The translations under genes and the position numbers were made by a program. This document shows, in pieces, positions 37,679 through 46,127 of a stretch of 64,000 nucleotides of DNA. This stretch comes from Egicoccus sp. AB-alg6-2. GTDB lineage: Bacteria > Actinomycetota > Nitriliruptoria > Nitriliruptorales > Nitriliruptoraceae. Under the pieces are notes generated by a model. That model made no database searches and had not been told where the DNA came from. It saw nothing but the letters and a program-made list of their open reading frames with translations. Where the stretch lies: assembly GCF_041821025.1 (NCBI RefSeq), contig NZ_JBGUAY010000003.1, positions 1 through 64,000 on the forward strand, in the 5' to 3' direction. The stretch's first letter is position 1, and each line of letters begins with the position of its first letter.

Positions 37679-39520
37679 CTACTCGCCCCCGGTCCGCACC
37701 TGCTCGCCGTCGGCCGTCGACCCCGACGTGCCCTCGTCGCGGTCGGACGACGCGCCCGCCGCCTGCGGCTGCTCGGCGGGCGTCGTGCCGGGCGGCGTGT
37801 CGGCGGACGCCTGCGACTGCTCGGCGGGCGTCGTGTCGGCGGGCGGCGTGTCGGCGGGCGCCTGCGACTGCTCGGCGGCGGCGACCGCGTGCGGTGCCGG
37901 CTCGGGCTGCTCGCGCTGGTCGGCCGGGTTGGCGACCACCAGCACCTCACCGCCCGGCGCGGTGCCTTCGTCCGCGGACCCGTCCGGCAGGCGCCGACGG
38001 GTCTCACCGGACGCCCACTCGAGCGCCTTCTGGTGGCGGTCGTCGGGCGTGATGCCAGCCGCCACCATCCGGGCGTACACCTCGCGGGCGGGCTCGGCCT
38101 GCCCCTTGCGGGCGTGGGCCCACATCAGCTCGCGGTAGGTCGGCTCGTCCACCTGCACGCCCGCGTCGCCGAGTGCGGCGAGAAGCTCGTCGGCCTGGGC
38201 CAGGTCGCCGGCGCGGACCAGGTTGCCCAGTAACTTGGACGCATCCGCGGCGGCCGGCGCGACCTTCTTGGCCAGCATGTGCTGCAGCAGGGCGATCGCC
38301 TCCTCGCCCCGCTTGGCGGCGACCAGCGCGTTGAGCAGCGAGCCGTAGTGCCGTCCGTGCGTGAGGGTTCCCGAGGCGCGCAGCCGCTCGAGGAGGTCGC
38401 GGGCCTCGTCGAGCCGCTTGGCCCGGACCAGCCGCTCGACCAGGTCGCGAGCGGTGCGCCGGTCCGCTGGGACGCCGCGGGCGGTCACCAACTCGAACAG
38501 GCCGATGGCGGTGTCGAGCTCACCGGCCTGCAGGTGCCGGGTGATGATGTCGGACGCCTTCTGCGGCGGGATCGGCACCCCGAGGATCATCATCCAGTCG
38601 AGGACGCCGCTGGCGGCGGCGACACGGTTGGCGGCCAGGCTGACGTCGATCAACCCCTCGAGGTTCTCGCCGGAGGGGATGCGCCCGTCGGCGGCGAGGC
38701 CGAGGGCGACGTCCCAGGCGCCGTCGGCGTCTCCTGCGGCGATACGGGCCCGCAGGACGGCATTGCGGTGGAAGCTCGACGGACGGGTCCCGGAGTCCTC
38801 CATCGCACGCAGGGCCCGATCCGCTGCCTCGGCGTCGCCGGCCTTGGCGTGTGCGAGCAGAAGCTCGTCGTGCACGTCCCCGCGCAGTTCGACGCCGGAC
38901 GAACGCAGCCGCTCGAGCAGTTCGATGGCCCGGTCGGTGTGGCCGGCGCGCGCGATCATGGCCACGAGCTCGGTCGCCAACCGGGGCGAGGGTGCACGTC
39001 CGACCTGCAGCATCTGGTCGACGAGGGTGCGCGTGTCCTTGATCGCCCGCCGGTCGAGGCAGTCCCGCAGCAACCGCTCGTAGTCGGCTTCCGCCGCGGC
39101 CTGGCCCCGCTGTGTCATCTGCCGCACGACGGCACGGGCGGCGGGCAGGCGCCCCGCGCTCAGGTAGATCTGCAGCACCGAGGGGGCGTGGCCGGCGTCC
39201 GGCTCGAGGCCCTCCTGGTGGAGCTCGTCGAGCATCTTGAGGGCGTCGTCGGTGCGTCCGGCGCGTCCCGTCGCGATGGCGACGTCCCACCGGGTGGCGC
39301 CCGCGGCGTCGATCCCCGCCGCCTGCATCTGCGCGAGAATCTCGCGGGCACCGGCGAGGTCGCGGGCGTCGAGGTGGGTCTTGAGCAGGAGCCGGTAGTG
39401 CTCCTCGCCCGGGGCCACGTCGCGCTGCTGCATCGAGGCGAAGACCTGGCGCATCATCCGCAGGTCGCCGGTGAACCGGCGCATCGCGTCGAGGTACTTG
39501 TCCTGCTGCTCGGACGTCAT
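37679..39520 (-). CDS. Pentatricopeptide-repeat (PPR) protein
   Basis: A 613-residue protein made of about fourteen degenerate 35-residue helical pairs from residue 5 to about 520. They have the PPR rhythm: Y-x2-LL, A-x2-LL-x2-M, then G-x2-PD. Examples are the units with DDALKMLDELHQEGLEPD, AREVYARMVAAGITPDD, and RAIELLERLRSSGVEL. It has no signal peptide or membrane helix, so it is cytosolic. The last 80 residues are a disordered tail with repeats of AEQSQAPADTPP. PPR proteins bind single-stranded RNA in organelles; bacterial members are rare. GGGAGG precedes the ATG. It is divergent from RNase Z. TPR/Sel1-type solenoids are the main alternative. Confidence 0.8.
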   Translation of the reverse strand: MTSEQQDKYLDAMRRFTGDLRMMRQVFASMQQRDVAPGEEHYRLLLKTHLDARDLAGAREILAQMQAAGIDAAGATRWDVAIATGRAGRTDDALKMLDELHQEGLEPDAGHAPSVLQIYLSAGRLPAARAVVRQMTQRGQAAAEADYERLLRDCLDRRAIKDTRTLVDQMLQVGRAPSPRLATELVAMIARAGHTDRAIELLERLRSSGVELRGDVHDELLLAHAKAGDAEAADRALRAMEDSGTRPSSFHRNAVLRARIAAGDADGAWDVALGLAADGRIPSGENLEGLIDVSLAANRVAAASGVLDWMMILGVPIPPQKASDIITRHLQAGELDTAIGLFELVTARGVPADRRTARDLVERLVRAKRLDEARDLLERLRASGTLTHGRHYGSLLNALVAAKRGEEAIALLQHMLAKKVAPAAADASKLLGNLVRAGDLAQADELLAALGDAGVQVDEPTYRELMWAHARKGQAEPAREVYARMVAAGITPDDRHQKALEWASGETRRRLPDGSADEGTAPGGEVLVVANPADQREQPEPAPHAVAAAEQSQAPADTPPADTTPAEQSQASADTPPGTTPAEQPQAAGASSDRDEGTSGSTADGEQVRTGGE

Positions 39521-39750
39521 GGCACGACCTCCCTCGCGCCCCACCCGGGACGCGGGATCGCGCGGCGGAACCCGCACGACTCGCGTGCACCCGTTCAGGG
39601 CCGCGCACCCACCCACGTGCGCTGTGGCCAACCGACCATCGGCCGGACCGTGGACGGTAGCGCGTCGTCGCCGGCGTCGTCACGAAGGTGCGGGCTACGG
39701 TCGGCTCCCGAGCCGTGAGCCCGCGGTGATCGACGACGACGGGAGCCGCC

Positions 39751-40671
39751 GTGTCGGGCCGGGAACTGGTCGTGCTCGGGACCGCGAGCCAGGTGCCGAC
39801 GCGGTCGCGCAACCACAACGGCTACGTCCTGTTGTGGGACGGCCTCGGCCTGCTCTTCGACCCCGGCGAGGGCACCCAGCGCCAGTTCTCACACGCCGGC
39901 CTGGCGGTGTCGCGGATCGACCACGTCTGCGTCACGCATGCGCACGGCGACCACTGTCTCGGACTTCCCGGCGTCCTGCAACGGCGGGCGCTCGACGAGC
40001 TGCAGACGCCCCTGACCGTCCACTTCCCGCAGGCGGCGACCGACACGATCGTGCGATTGCGTCATGCGACACCTTTCGAGGACACCGCACCGGTGAAGCT
40101 GCGGGCGGTGGACGACCTCGTGCCGACCACGGTCGACCTCGGCGGCCTGGTCCTGCGGTCGGCGGCGCTCGAACACGGCGAGCCGGCGGTCGGTTGGCGC
40201 GTCGACGAGCCCGACGGGTGGCGCATGCTGCCCGAACGGCTCGAGGAGCTCGGTCTGCCCCGAGCGCTGCGCGGCGACCTGATGCGCGACGGCGAGATCA
40301 AGCTCGACGGGCGGGCGGTACGCCGCGAGGACGTCGCCGAGCCGCGACCGGGCCAGTCGATGGCGTTCGTGATGGACACCCGGGACTGCGACGGCGCCCG
40401 GTCGCTGGCACACGAGGTCGACCTGTTGGTCATCGAGGCCACCTTCCTCGAGGACCAGCGGGCACTGGCCGAGCAGGTGGGGCATCTGACGGCCGCCCAG
40501 GCGGCCCGCATCGGCGCGGAGTGCGGCGCGCGGCGGGTCGTCCTCACCCATTTCTCCCAGCGCTACCCCGACCTGCGTGGCCACCTCGACGAGGCGCGCA
40601 CAGCGGCCCCCGAGCTCGACGTCGTGGTCGCCACCGACCTCGACCGCATCCCCGTCCCCCCGCGGCGCTGA
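39751..40671 (+). CDS. rnz: Ribonuclease Z (tRNA 3' processing endonuclease)
   Basis: RNase Z cuts tRNA precursors at the 3' end where CCA is not encoded. The 306-residue beta-lactamase-fold protein has motif II THAHGDHCLGLPG (His63, His65, Asp67, His68), the RNase Z flexible-arm region, motif DTRDCDGA, motif IV (LTHFSQRY) and an end typical of the short bacterial form. GTG is used as start. It is divergent from the PPR gene across 230 bases, in which I saw only weak TACGGT/TACCGT -10-like elements. Its stop is seven bases from the convergent dapB stop. Confidence 0.9.
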   Translation: MSGRELVVLGTASQVPTRSRNHNGYVLLWDGLGLLFDPGEGTQRQFSHAGLAVSRIDHVCVTHAHGDHCLGLPGVLQRRALDELQTPLTVHFPQAATDTIVRLRHATPFEDTAPVKLRAVDDLVPTTVDLGGLVLRSAALEHGEPAVGWRVDEPDGWRMLPERLEELGLPRALRGDLMRDGEIKLDGRAVRREDVAEPRPGQSMAFVMDTRDCDGARSLAHEVDLLVIEATFLEDQRALAEQVGHLTAAQAARIGAECGARRVVLTHFSQRYPDLRGHLDEARTAAPELDVVVATDLDRIPVPPRR

Positions 40672-40678
40672 GCCATGG

Positions 40679-41467
40679 TCAGAGCAGGTGCTCGAGGCCG
40701 ACGACGAGGCCGTCGAGGTCGCGCACCCGGCGACAGGCGAGCAGCACGCCCGGCATGAACGAGGTCCGGTCGATCGAGTCGTGGCGGATCGTCAGGGTCT
40801 GGCCGGTGCCGCCGAAGATGACCTCCTGGTTGGCGACGATGCCGGGCAGCCGGACGCTGTGGACGCGGACGTCGGCATGCGCAGCGCCACGAGCACCCGG
40901 GTGGCGTTCGTCGCCCAGCGGCGCGTCGGGCACCTCGCTGCGGCTCTGGGCGATCAACTCCGCCGTGCGCAGTGCCGTCCCGGACGGCGCGTCGACCTTT
41001 CGGTCGTGGTGCAACTCGATGATCTCGACGTGGGGCAGGTGCCTTGCCGCCTCGGCGGCGAACTGCATCAGCAGCACGGCACCGATGGCGAAGTTGGGCG
41101 CGATCAGCGCGTTGGCCTGCCCGCGGCTCGCCAGCTCGCGTGCCGACGCGAGGTCGTCCTCGTCGATGCCCGTCGCGCCGACGACCGCGTGCAGGCCGTG
41201 CTCGAGCAGCCAACGCAGGTTGGCACCGACCGCCGCCGGCCCGGTGAACTCCACGACCACGTCACAGTCGGCCGCGACCAGGGCGTCCAGGTCGGCCGCG
41301 ATCACGAGGTCGCTGTCGATGCCGGCGATCCCCCGCAGCGCCTCGCCCGCCCGGTGCGGGTCGACGGCGGCGACGAGCGTCAGGTCCTCGGCCGCGTCGA
41401 CCGCCCGGCACACCTCGGAGCCCATGCGGCCAGCGGCACCGACCACGCCCACTCGCACCGCACCCAC
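40679..41467 (-). CDS. dapB: 4-hydroxy-tetrahydrodipicolinate reductase
   Basis: DapB reduces hydroxytetrahydrodipicolinate with NAD(P)H in diaminopimelate synthesis. The 262-residue product has the Rossmann motif VGVVGAAGRMG (residues 6-16), the catalytic segment ELHHDRKVDAPSGTAL (His153, His154, Lys157), and GTGQTLTIRHDSIDRTSF near the end. A GTG at 41467 is used; a second GTG three codons later is possible. It follows the M16 peptidase gene on the same strand after 39 bases. The pnp-M16-dapB order is common in Actinobacteria. Confidence 0.94.
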   Translation of the reverse strand: MGAVRVGVVGAAGRMGSEVCRAVDAAEDLTLVAAVDPHRAGEALRGIAGIDSDLVIAADLDALVAADCDVVVEFTGPAAVGANLRWLLEHGLHAVVGATGIDEDDLASARELASRGQANALIAPNFAIGAVLLMQFAAEAARHLPHVEIIELHHDRKVDAPSGTALRTAELIAQSRSEVPDAPLGDERHPGARGAAHADVRVHSVRLPGIVANQEVIFGGTGQTLTIRHDSIDRTSFMPGVLLACRRVRDLDGLVVGLEHLL

Positions 41468-41506
41468 CTGCCACCCGATCGTCGACGACGCGGCCCAGCC
41501 TACGGG

Positions 41507-42769
41507 TCAGGCCACGACGTCCGCGAAGCGGTCCTGCTCGTCCGCACCGAAAGGTCCGACGACGGCGAGGTCACGCGGCTGGCGCAGGACCCGGGCGGCC
41601 ACCCGTCGGACGTCGTCCACGGTGACGTCGCCGATGCGCGCGAGCGCCTCGTCCACCGTCACGAAGTCGGCACCGGTGGCGATCTGCTTGCCCAGGCGCG
41701 ACATCCGGGAACCACTGTCCTCGAGCGAGAGGACCGTGCCACCGGTCAGTGCCCCCTTGGCCCGGTCCACCTCGTCGGCGGTCACGTCGTCGGCGACGGT
41801 GTCGAGCTGCTCGCGCAACACCTGCAGCGCCTCGTCGACCTTGCCGGGTGCCGTCCCGACGTAGGCGCCGAACAGCCCGCCGTCGGTGTACGACGAGGCG
41901 TAGCTGTAGGTCGAGTAGGCGAGCCCGCGGACCTCGCGGATCTCCTGGAACAACCGCGAGGACATGCCGCCACCGAGCAGGGTGTTGAGCACCCGCAGCG
42001 CCCAGCGGTCGGCGTCACGGTGCGCGATCCCAGGGACGCCGAGCACGACGTGCGCCTGTTCGGTGGGACGCGAACGCACGTGCACACGCCCTTCGCCGAA
42101 CCGTTCGGGGCGACGACGCTGCGGGCGGCTCCCGCCGGGCCGGTGCAGGTCACCGAGCAGGTCCTCGGCGAGCGCGACGACCCGGTCGTGGTCGACGTTG
42201 CCGGCGGCGGCCACCGTGAGGTTGCCGGGGCGGTAGGTCTGGCGGTAGTAGCCGTCGACCGTGTCGCGGGTCATCCGCGTGATCGAGTCGGCGGTGCCGA
42301 GCGTCTCGAGGGCCAGAGGGTGGGTGTCGAGCACCACCTCGGAGAAGTCGGAGTGCACGAGGTCGTCGGGCGTGTCGAAGTGGATGTCGATCTCGCTGAG
42401 CACCACCTGACGCTCGGCCTCGACGTCCGCCTCGGTGTTTCTGGCGTCGACGACCATGTCGGCGAGCACGTCGAAGGCCAACGGCAGGTCGTCGTCGAGC
42501 ACGCGCGCGTAGAAGCAGGTCAGCTCCTTGGAGGTGAACGCGTTCATCTCCCCGCCGACGGCGTCCAACGCCTCGGCGATGTCGCGTGCGCTGCGCCGCG
42601 AGGTGCCCTTGAACAGCAGGTGTTCGAGGAAGTGCGAACAGCCGGCCTGTTCGGTGGTCTCGTCGCGCGAGCCCACACCGACCCAGAGACCCAGGGTCGC
42701 CGAACGCACTGCCGGCATGTGCTCGGTCACGACGGTGATACCGGACTGCAGTTGCGTCTGCTGGTGCAC
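41507..42769 (-). CDS. M16-family zinc peptidase
   Basis: A 420-residue insulinase-type peptidase. The inverted zinc motif HxxEH is HFLEH (His46, Glu49, His50), with the distal glutamate in EAERQVVLSEI. The C-terminal half holds the second M16 domain with the Arg/Tyr substrate motif (VRGLAYSTYSYASSYTDGG). It resembles actinobacterial M16 proteins encoded beside pnp, in some bacteria called PepR or YmxG-like; the substrate is unknown. The GTG has AAGGG upstream. A hairpin between it and pnp may end most pnp transcripts. Confidence 0.92.
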   Translation of the reverse strand: MHQQTQLQSGITVVTEHMPAVRSATLGLWVGVGSRDETTEQAGCSHFLEHLLFKGTSRRSARDIAEALDAVGGEMNAFTSKELTCFYARVLDDDLPLAFDVLADMVVDARNTEADVEAERQVVLSEIDIHFDTPDDLVHSDFSEVVLDTHPLALETLGTADSITRMTRDTVDGYYRQTYRPGNLTVAAAGNVDHDRVVALAEDLLGDLHRPGGSRPQRRRPERFGEGRVHVRSRPTEQAHVVLGVPGIAHRDADRWALRVLNTLLGGGMSSRLFQEIREVRGLAYSTYSYASSYTDGGLFGAYVGTAPGKVDEALQVLREQLDTVADDVTADEVDRAKGALTGGTVLSLEDSGSRMSRLGKQIATGADFVTVDEALARIGDVTVDDVRRVAARVLRQPRDLAVVGPFGADEQDRFADVVA

Positions 42770-42787
42770 ACGGGGCCCTTCACGCAG

Positions 42788-42817
42788 GCGGCCCCCCGGT
42801 GTGTCCCGAGGGGCCGC
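42788..42817 (-). terminator. Hairpin after pnp
   Basis: An 8-bp perfect stem (GCGGCCCC/GGGGCCGC) with a 14-base loop lies 16 bases past the pnp stop and before the M16 start. No T-run follows, as usual in very GC-rich genomes. It could terminate or only attenuate pnp transcription. Confidence 0.5.
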
Positions 42818-42833
42818 TGCTCATGTCGCCTGG

Positions 42834-43205
42834 TCAGTCGCGCTCGCGGCTGCGGCTACGCGTCCGGGTACGGGTGCGGTCGCCCCCGCCGTCCCGGTCG
42901 CCACCGCGGTCACGGTCGCCACCGCGGTCACGGTCGCCACCGCGGTCGCGATCGCCGCCGTTCTCGCGCTGCTCGGCGCGCTCGCTGCGGTCACGACCAC
43001 CGCGGTCGCGGTCACCGCCACGGTCGCGGTCGCGGTCGCCACGCTCGCGCCCGCCACGCTCGCGGTCGCCCCCCCGGTTGCCGCGGTCACCGCCACGCTC
43101 GCGGTCGCCGCCACGGTTGCCGCGGTCACCGCGTTCGCGGTCGCCGCCACGCTCGCGACCGCCACCACGGGGCTCGTCGCCACCGTCGTCGTCGCCCTCG
43201 TCACC
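42834..43205 (-). repeat. Coding repeat region: DRGG/NRGG units of the PNPase tail
   Basis: About 370 bases of imperfect 15-18-base repeats encode the C-terminal tail. The cleanest run, at about 42895-42955, has tandem 18-base units encoding GGDRDR three to four times. The repeats stay in frame and are GC-biased like the rest of the gene. They probably arise by slippage or recombination. Confidence 0.8.
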
Positions 43206-45407
43206 GCCGGCACGCTCGCCGACGTACTCGAGCTTGAACTTGCGGCCGCCGTCGAGGACGTCCTTCACCTCGACGAGCACCTGCTGTCCGACCTCGACGG
43301 CGTCCTCGGCGTGGTTGAGCCGCTTGCCGGCCATCTTGGACAGCTCGGAGATGTGCAGCAGCCCGTCGGTGCCCGGCGTGAGGTTGACGAACGCGCCGAA
43401 GTCGACCGTCTTGACGACGGTGGCGCTGTAGCGCTCGCCCACCTCGGGCAGCTGCGGGTTGGCGATCGCGTTGACCCGGTCGAGCGCGTCCTGCGCCATC
43501 TCACGCGAGTTGGCGTAGATCTTCACGACCCCGTGACCGTCGACCTCGTCGACGTCGATCTGGGCGCCGGTCACCTCGACCAGTTCCTTGATGATCGCGC
43601 CACGCGGACCGATGATGGCGCCGATCTTGTCCTGCGGGATGTTGACGATCTCGACCCGCGGGGCGGTCTCGGCGACCTCGTCGCGCGGCTGCGCGATCGC
43701 GTCGTTCATGACGTCGAGGATCGCCAGACGGGCATCGCGGGCCTGCAGGAGCGCGTCCTGCAGCACCTGCGCCGGGATGCCGGCCAGCTTGGTGTCGAGC
43801 TGCAGGGCCGTGATGAAGCCCTCGGGACCGGCGACCTTGAAGTCCATGTCGCCGAAGAAGTCCTCGACGCCCTGGATGTCGGTCAGGGTGGTGTACTTGC
43901 CGTTCTCGTAGACCAGGCCCATGGCGATGCCGGCGACCTGCGCCTGGGTCGGCACACCGCCGTCCATCAGGGCCATCGAGGCGGCGCAGACCGACCCCAT
44001 CGAGGTCGAGCCGTTGGAGCTGAGCACGTCCGACACCAGGCGCATCGCGTACGGCCAGGTCTCCTGCTCGGGCAGGACCGGGATCAGCGCGCGCTCGGCC
44101 AGCGCCCCGTGACCGATCTCGCGGCGCTTGGGGCTGCCGACACGACCGGCCTCACCGGTCGAGTAGGGCGGCATGTTGTAGTGGTGCAGGAACAGCTTCT
44201 CGGACTCGGGGTCGAGCGTGTCGAGACGCTGCCCCTCGCGGGTGGTGCCGAGCGCCAACACCGACAGGACCTGGGTCTCGCCGCGCTGGAACAGCGCCGA
44301 ACCGTGGGTCTTGGGCAGCACGCCGACCGCGGCCGTGATCTCGCGCAGGTCGGTGACGCCACGCCCGTCGACGCGGAAGCCCTCGTCGACGATCAGGCGG
44401 CGTACGACCTTCTTCTCGGTCGAGCGGAACGCCTCGGACGCCTGCTTGGCGCGAGCGTCCTCGTCGAGGTCGGCCGGGCCATTGTCGACGACGTGCGCGA
44501 CGGCCTCCTTGCGAACCTCGCCGAGCTTGTCGTCACGCTCGGCCTTGGACAGCTCGGACTGCCGGTAGACGCCCTCGACCTTGTCGGCGGCGAAGCCGAA
44601 GACCTGGTCGAAGACCTCGTCGGTGTAGTCGAGGAAGAGCGGGAACTCGCCGGCGTCACGCGAGCCGACCTGGTCGACGAAGGCCTGCTGGGCCTCGCAC
44701 AGCTGCTTGATGATCGGCTTGACGTCCTCGATGGCCTGACCGACGACCTGCTCGGTCGGGGCGGGTGCGCCCATCTCGATCTTGACCCAGGAGTCCTTGG
44801 TGGCCTCGGCCTCGATCATCAGGATCGCGACCTCGCCGTCGTCCTCGACGCGCCCGGAGATGACCATGTTGAACACGGCCTCTTCCTCGAGCTCCTCGAA
44901 GGAGGGGAAGGCGATCCAGGAACCGTCACGCAGCATGGCGTAACGGACCGCGGCGACCGGGCCGGAGAAGGGCAGGCCGGACAGCATCGTCGACAGCGAC
45001 GAGCCGTTCATCGCGACGACGTCGTAGGGGTCGAACTGCACCGTCTGCATCACGGTGTTGACGACCTGGACCTCGTTGCGCAGGCCCTCGGCGAAGGTCG
45101 GGCGCAACGGGCGGTCGGTCAGTCGGCACACCAGGATGGCGTTCTCCGACGGCCGGCCCTCGCGCTTGAAGAACGAGCCGGGGATCCGCCCGTTGGCGTA
45201 CATCCGCTCCTCGACCTCGATGGTGAGGGGGAAGAACGGCAGGAAGTCCTTCGGCTGCTTCGACGCCGTGGTGGTGGTGAGGACCTTGGTGTCACCGATG
45301 GAGGTGATGACGGCCCCACCCGCCTGCTGGGCCAGCGTGCCGGCCTCGAAGGTGATGGTCTTTCCGTCGATCTCGACGGAATGTTCGTGCGTTCCGAGCG
45401 TGCCCAT
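42834..45407 (-). CDS. pnp: Polyribonucleotide nucleotidyltransferase (PNPase) with long Arg/Gly/Asp-repeat tail
   Basis: PNPase degrades RNA phosphorolytically from 3' ends and, in Actinobacteria, is the main bacterial-type RNA polymerising/degrading exonuclease. The 857-residue protein has two RNase PH domains (LVCRLTDRPLRPTF; ADRALIPVLP-type segment as AERALIPVLPEQ), a KH domain (IPQDKIGAIIGPRGAIIKEL) and an S1 domain (VVKTVDFGAFVNLTPGTDGLLHISE). The last 123 residues are a low-complexity tail of DRGG, DRERGG and NRGG units ending in RTRTRTRSRSRERD. AGGAGG lies five bases before the ATG. It is downstream of rpsO, as in most bacteria. Confidence 0.96.
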   Translation of the reverse strand: MGTLGTHEHSVEIDGKTITFEAGTLAQQAGGAVITSIGDTKVLTTTTASKQPKDFLPFFPLTIEVEERMYANGRIPGSFFKREGRPSENAILVCRLTDRPLRPTFAEGLRNEVQVVNTVMQTVQFDPYDVVAMNGSSLSTMLSGLPFSGPVAAVRYAMLRDGSWIAFPSFEELEEEAVFNMVISGRVEDDGEVAILMIEAEATKDSWVKIEMGAPAPTEQVVGQAIEDVKPIIKQLCEAQQAFVDQVGSRDAGEFPLFLDYTDEVFDQVFGFAADKVEGVYRQSELSKAERDDKLGEVRKEAVAHVVDNGPADLDEDARAKQASEAFRSTEKKVVRRLIVDEGFRVDGRGVTDLREITAAVGVLPKTHGSALFQRGETQVLSVLALGTTREGQRLDTLDPESEKLFLHHYNMPPYSTGEAGRVGSPKRREIGHGALAERALIPVLPEQETWPYAMRLVSDVLSSNGSTSMGSVCAASMALMDGGVPTQAQVAGIAMGLVYENGKYTTLTDIQGVEDFFGDMDFKVAGPEGFITALQLDTKLAGIPAQVLQDALLQARDARLAILDVMNDAIAQPRDEVAETAPRVEIVNIPQDKIGAIIGPRGAIIKELVEVTGAQIDVDEVDGHGVVKIYANSREMAQDALDRVNAIANPQLPEVGERYSATVVKTVDFGAFVNLTPGTDGLLHISELSKMAGKRLNHAEDAVEVGQQVLVEVKDVLDGGRKFKLEYVGERAGGDEGDDDGGDEPRGGGRERGGDRERGDRGNRGGDRERGGDRGNRGGDRERGGRERGDRDRDRGGDRDRGGRDRSERAEQRENGGDRDRGGDRDRGGDRDRGGDRDGGGDRTRTRTRSRSRERD

Positions 45408-45617
45408 GTGGGCCTCCTCGTCGTGGATTCTCGCGCGAGGACGGGCCGGGTTGTCGGGTGCCGGTGCATCAGTGGGGGCGGCTCGGAAGGGTGTCCGAGG
45501 CGTCTCCACTGACGACCGACGAAACCTCGACCGGTTCCGGTGCCCGTCGCGTCGCGACTGTTGGGTTGTGGTGGTGCCCCGGCGGCGGGCCCATGCCCAC
45601 CTGCCGGGAAACGGCGC

Positions 45618-45645
45618 GGGCCGGGGTCGTGGTCGACCCCGGCCC
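45618..45645 (-). terminator. Strong hairpin between rpsO and pnp
   Basis: A perfect 11-bp stem (GGGCCGGGGTC/GACCCCGGCCC) with a 6-base loop begins 8 bases beyond the rpsO stop. Only a weak T-rich stretch follows. It can act as a terminator or attenuator between rpsO and pnp. The rest of the 245-base pnp leader shows nothing else convincing apart from the pnp ribosome-binding site. Confidence 0.65.
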
Positions 45646-45652
45646 GGGAAGA

Positions 45653-45925
45653 TCAGCGGCGCAGTTCGAGCTCCGCGATGAGCGCGCGGTAGCGCTCGAT
45701 GTCCTTGTCACGCAGGTAGTTGAGCAGGCGGCGACGCTGGCCGACCAGCATCAGCAGCCCGCGCCGCGAGTGGTGATCGTGCTTGTGCACCTTCAGGTGC
45801 TCGGTCAGGTGGCTGATGCGCTTGGTCAGCAGCGCGACCTGGACCTCGGGTGAACCGGTGTCGCCTTCGCCCTGGGCGAACTTGGCGATGATCTCGGACT
45901 TGTCGTCGGGAAGGACGGCAGCCAA
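45653..45925 (-). CDS. rpsO: 30S ribosomal protein S15
   Basis: The 90-residue product is full length for S15, which binds the 16S rRNA central domain early in 30S assembly. Conserved stretches are [51 protein letters not shown] and [13 protein letters not shown] chose a TTG at 45925 because AGGAG lies six bases upstream and this gives the usual S15 length; the frame upstream is non-homologous. S15 autoregulates by binding its own leader in several bacteria, and the leader here is about 160 bases long. Confidence 0.95.
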   Translation of the reverse strand: MAAVLPDDKSEIIAKFAQGEGDTGSPEVQVALLTKRISHLTEHLKVHKHDHHSRRGLLMLVGQRRRLLNYLRDKDIERYRALIAELELRR

Positions 45926-46064
45926 CGGGTGCTCCTGTCGTGGTCGGCCCTGCGTCGCCGGGTGGCGAGTGGTTCTCGCCGCGGGGGATCTGCGCGTTGT
46001 CGGCGCCACGAAGCGCCGGCATCTCGATCAGGGAACCCCGACACCCGAGCGGGCACGGTGAAGG

Positions 46065-46080
46065 TGACCCTCCTGGGTCA
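46065..46080 (-). other. Hairpin at the start of the rpsO leader
   Basis: A perfect 6-bp stem (TGACCC/GGGTCA) with loop TCCT lies just downstream of the predicted transcription start and about 50 bases after the stop of the WS/DGAT gene. It could be the 5' stem of the rpsO leader or a terminator for the acyltransferase gene. Sequence alone does not decide. Confidence 0.35.
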
Positions 46081-46089
46081 ACGCCGGCC

Positions 46090-46117
46090 AGTGTAGCCGT
46101 CGTGGCGCCAGCGGCAA
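46090..46117 (-). promoter_or_regulatory. Probable sigma-70-type promoter for rpsO
   Basis: On the minus strand, TTGCCG (46112-46117) and TACACT (46090-46095) are separated by 16 bases. This is the best -35/-10 pair seen in the window. It overlaps the gap just after the WS/DGAT stop and would give an rpsO leader of about 160 bases. Confidence 0.6.
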
Positions 46118-46127
46118 GGCCGCCACG

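Noticed and set aside
42895-42955. The 18-bp pnp repeats as a regulatory or mobile repeat
   Set aside because: They are in frame inside the coding region and encode the repeated tail, so a coding explanation suffices.
42528-45512. A nearly 1000-codon open frame antisense to pnp
   Set aside because: It is the complement of pnp codons and has no recognisable protein features, whereas pnp is certain.
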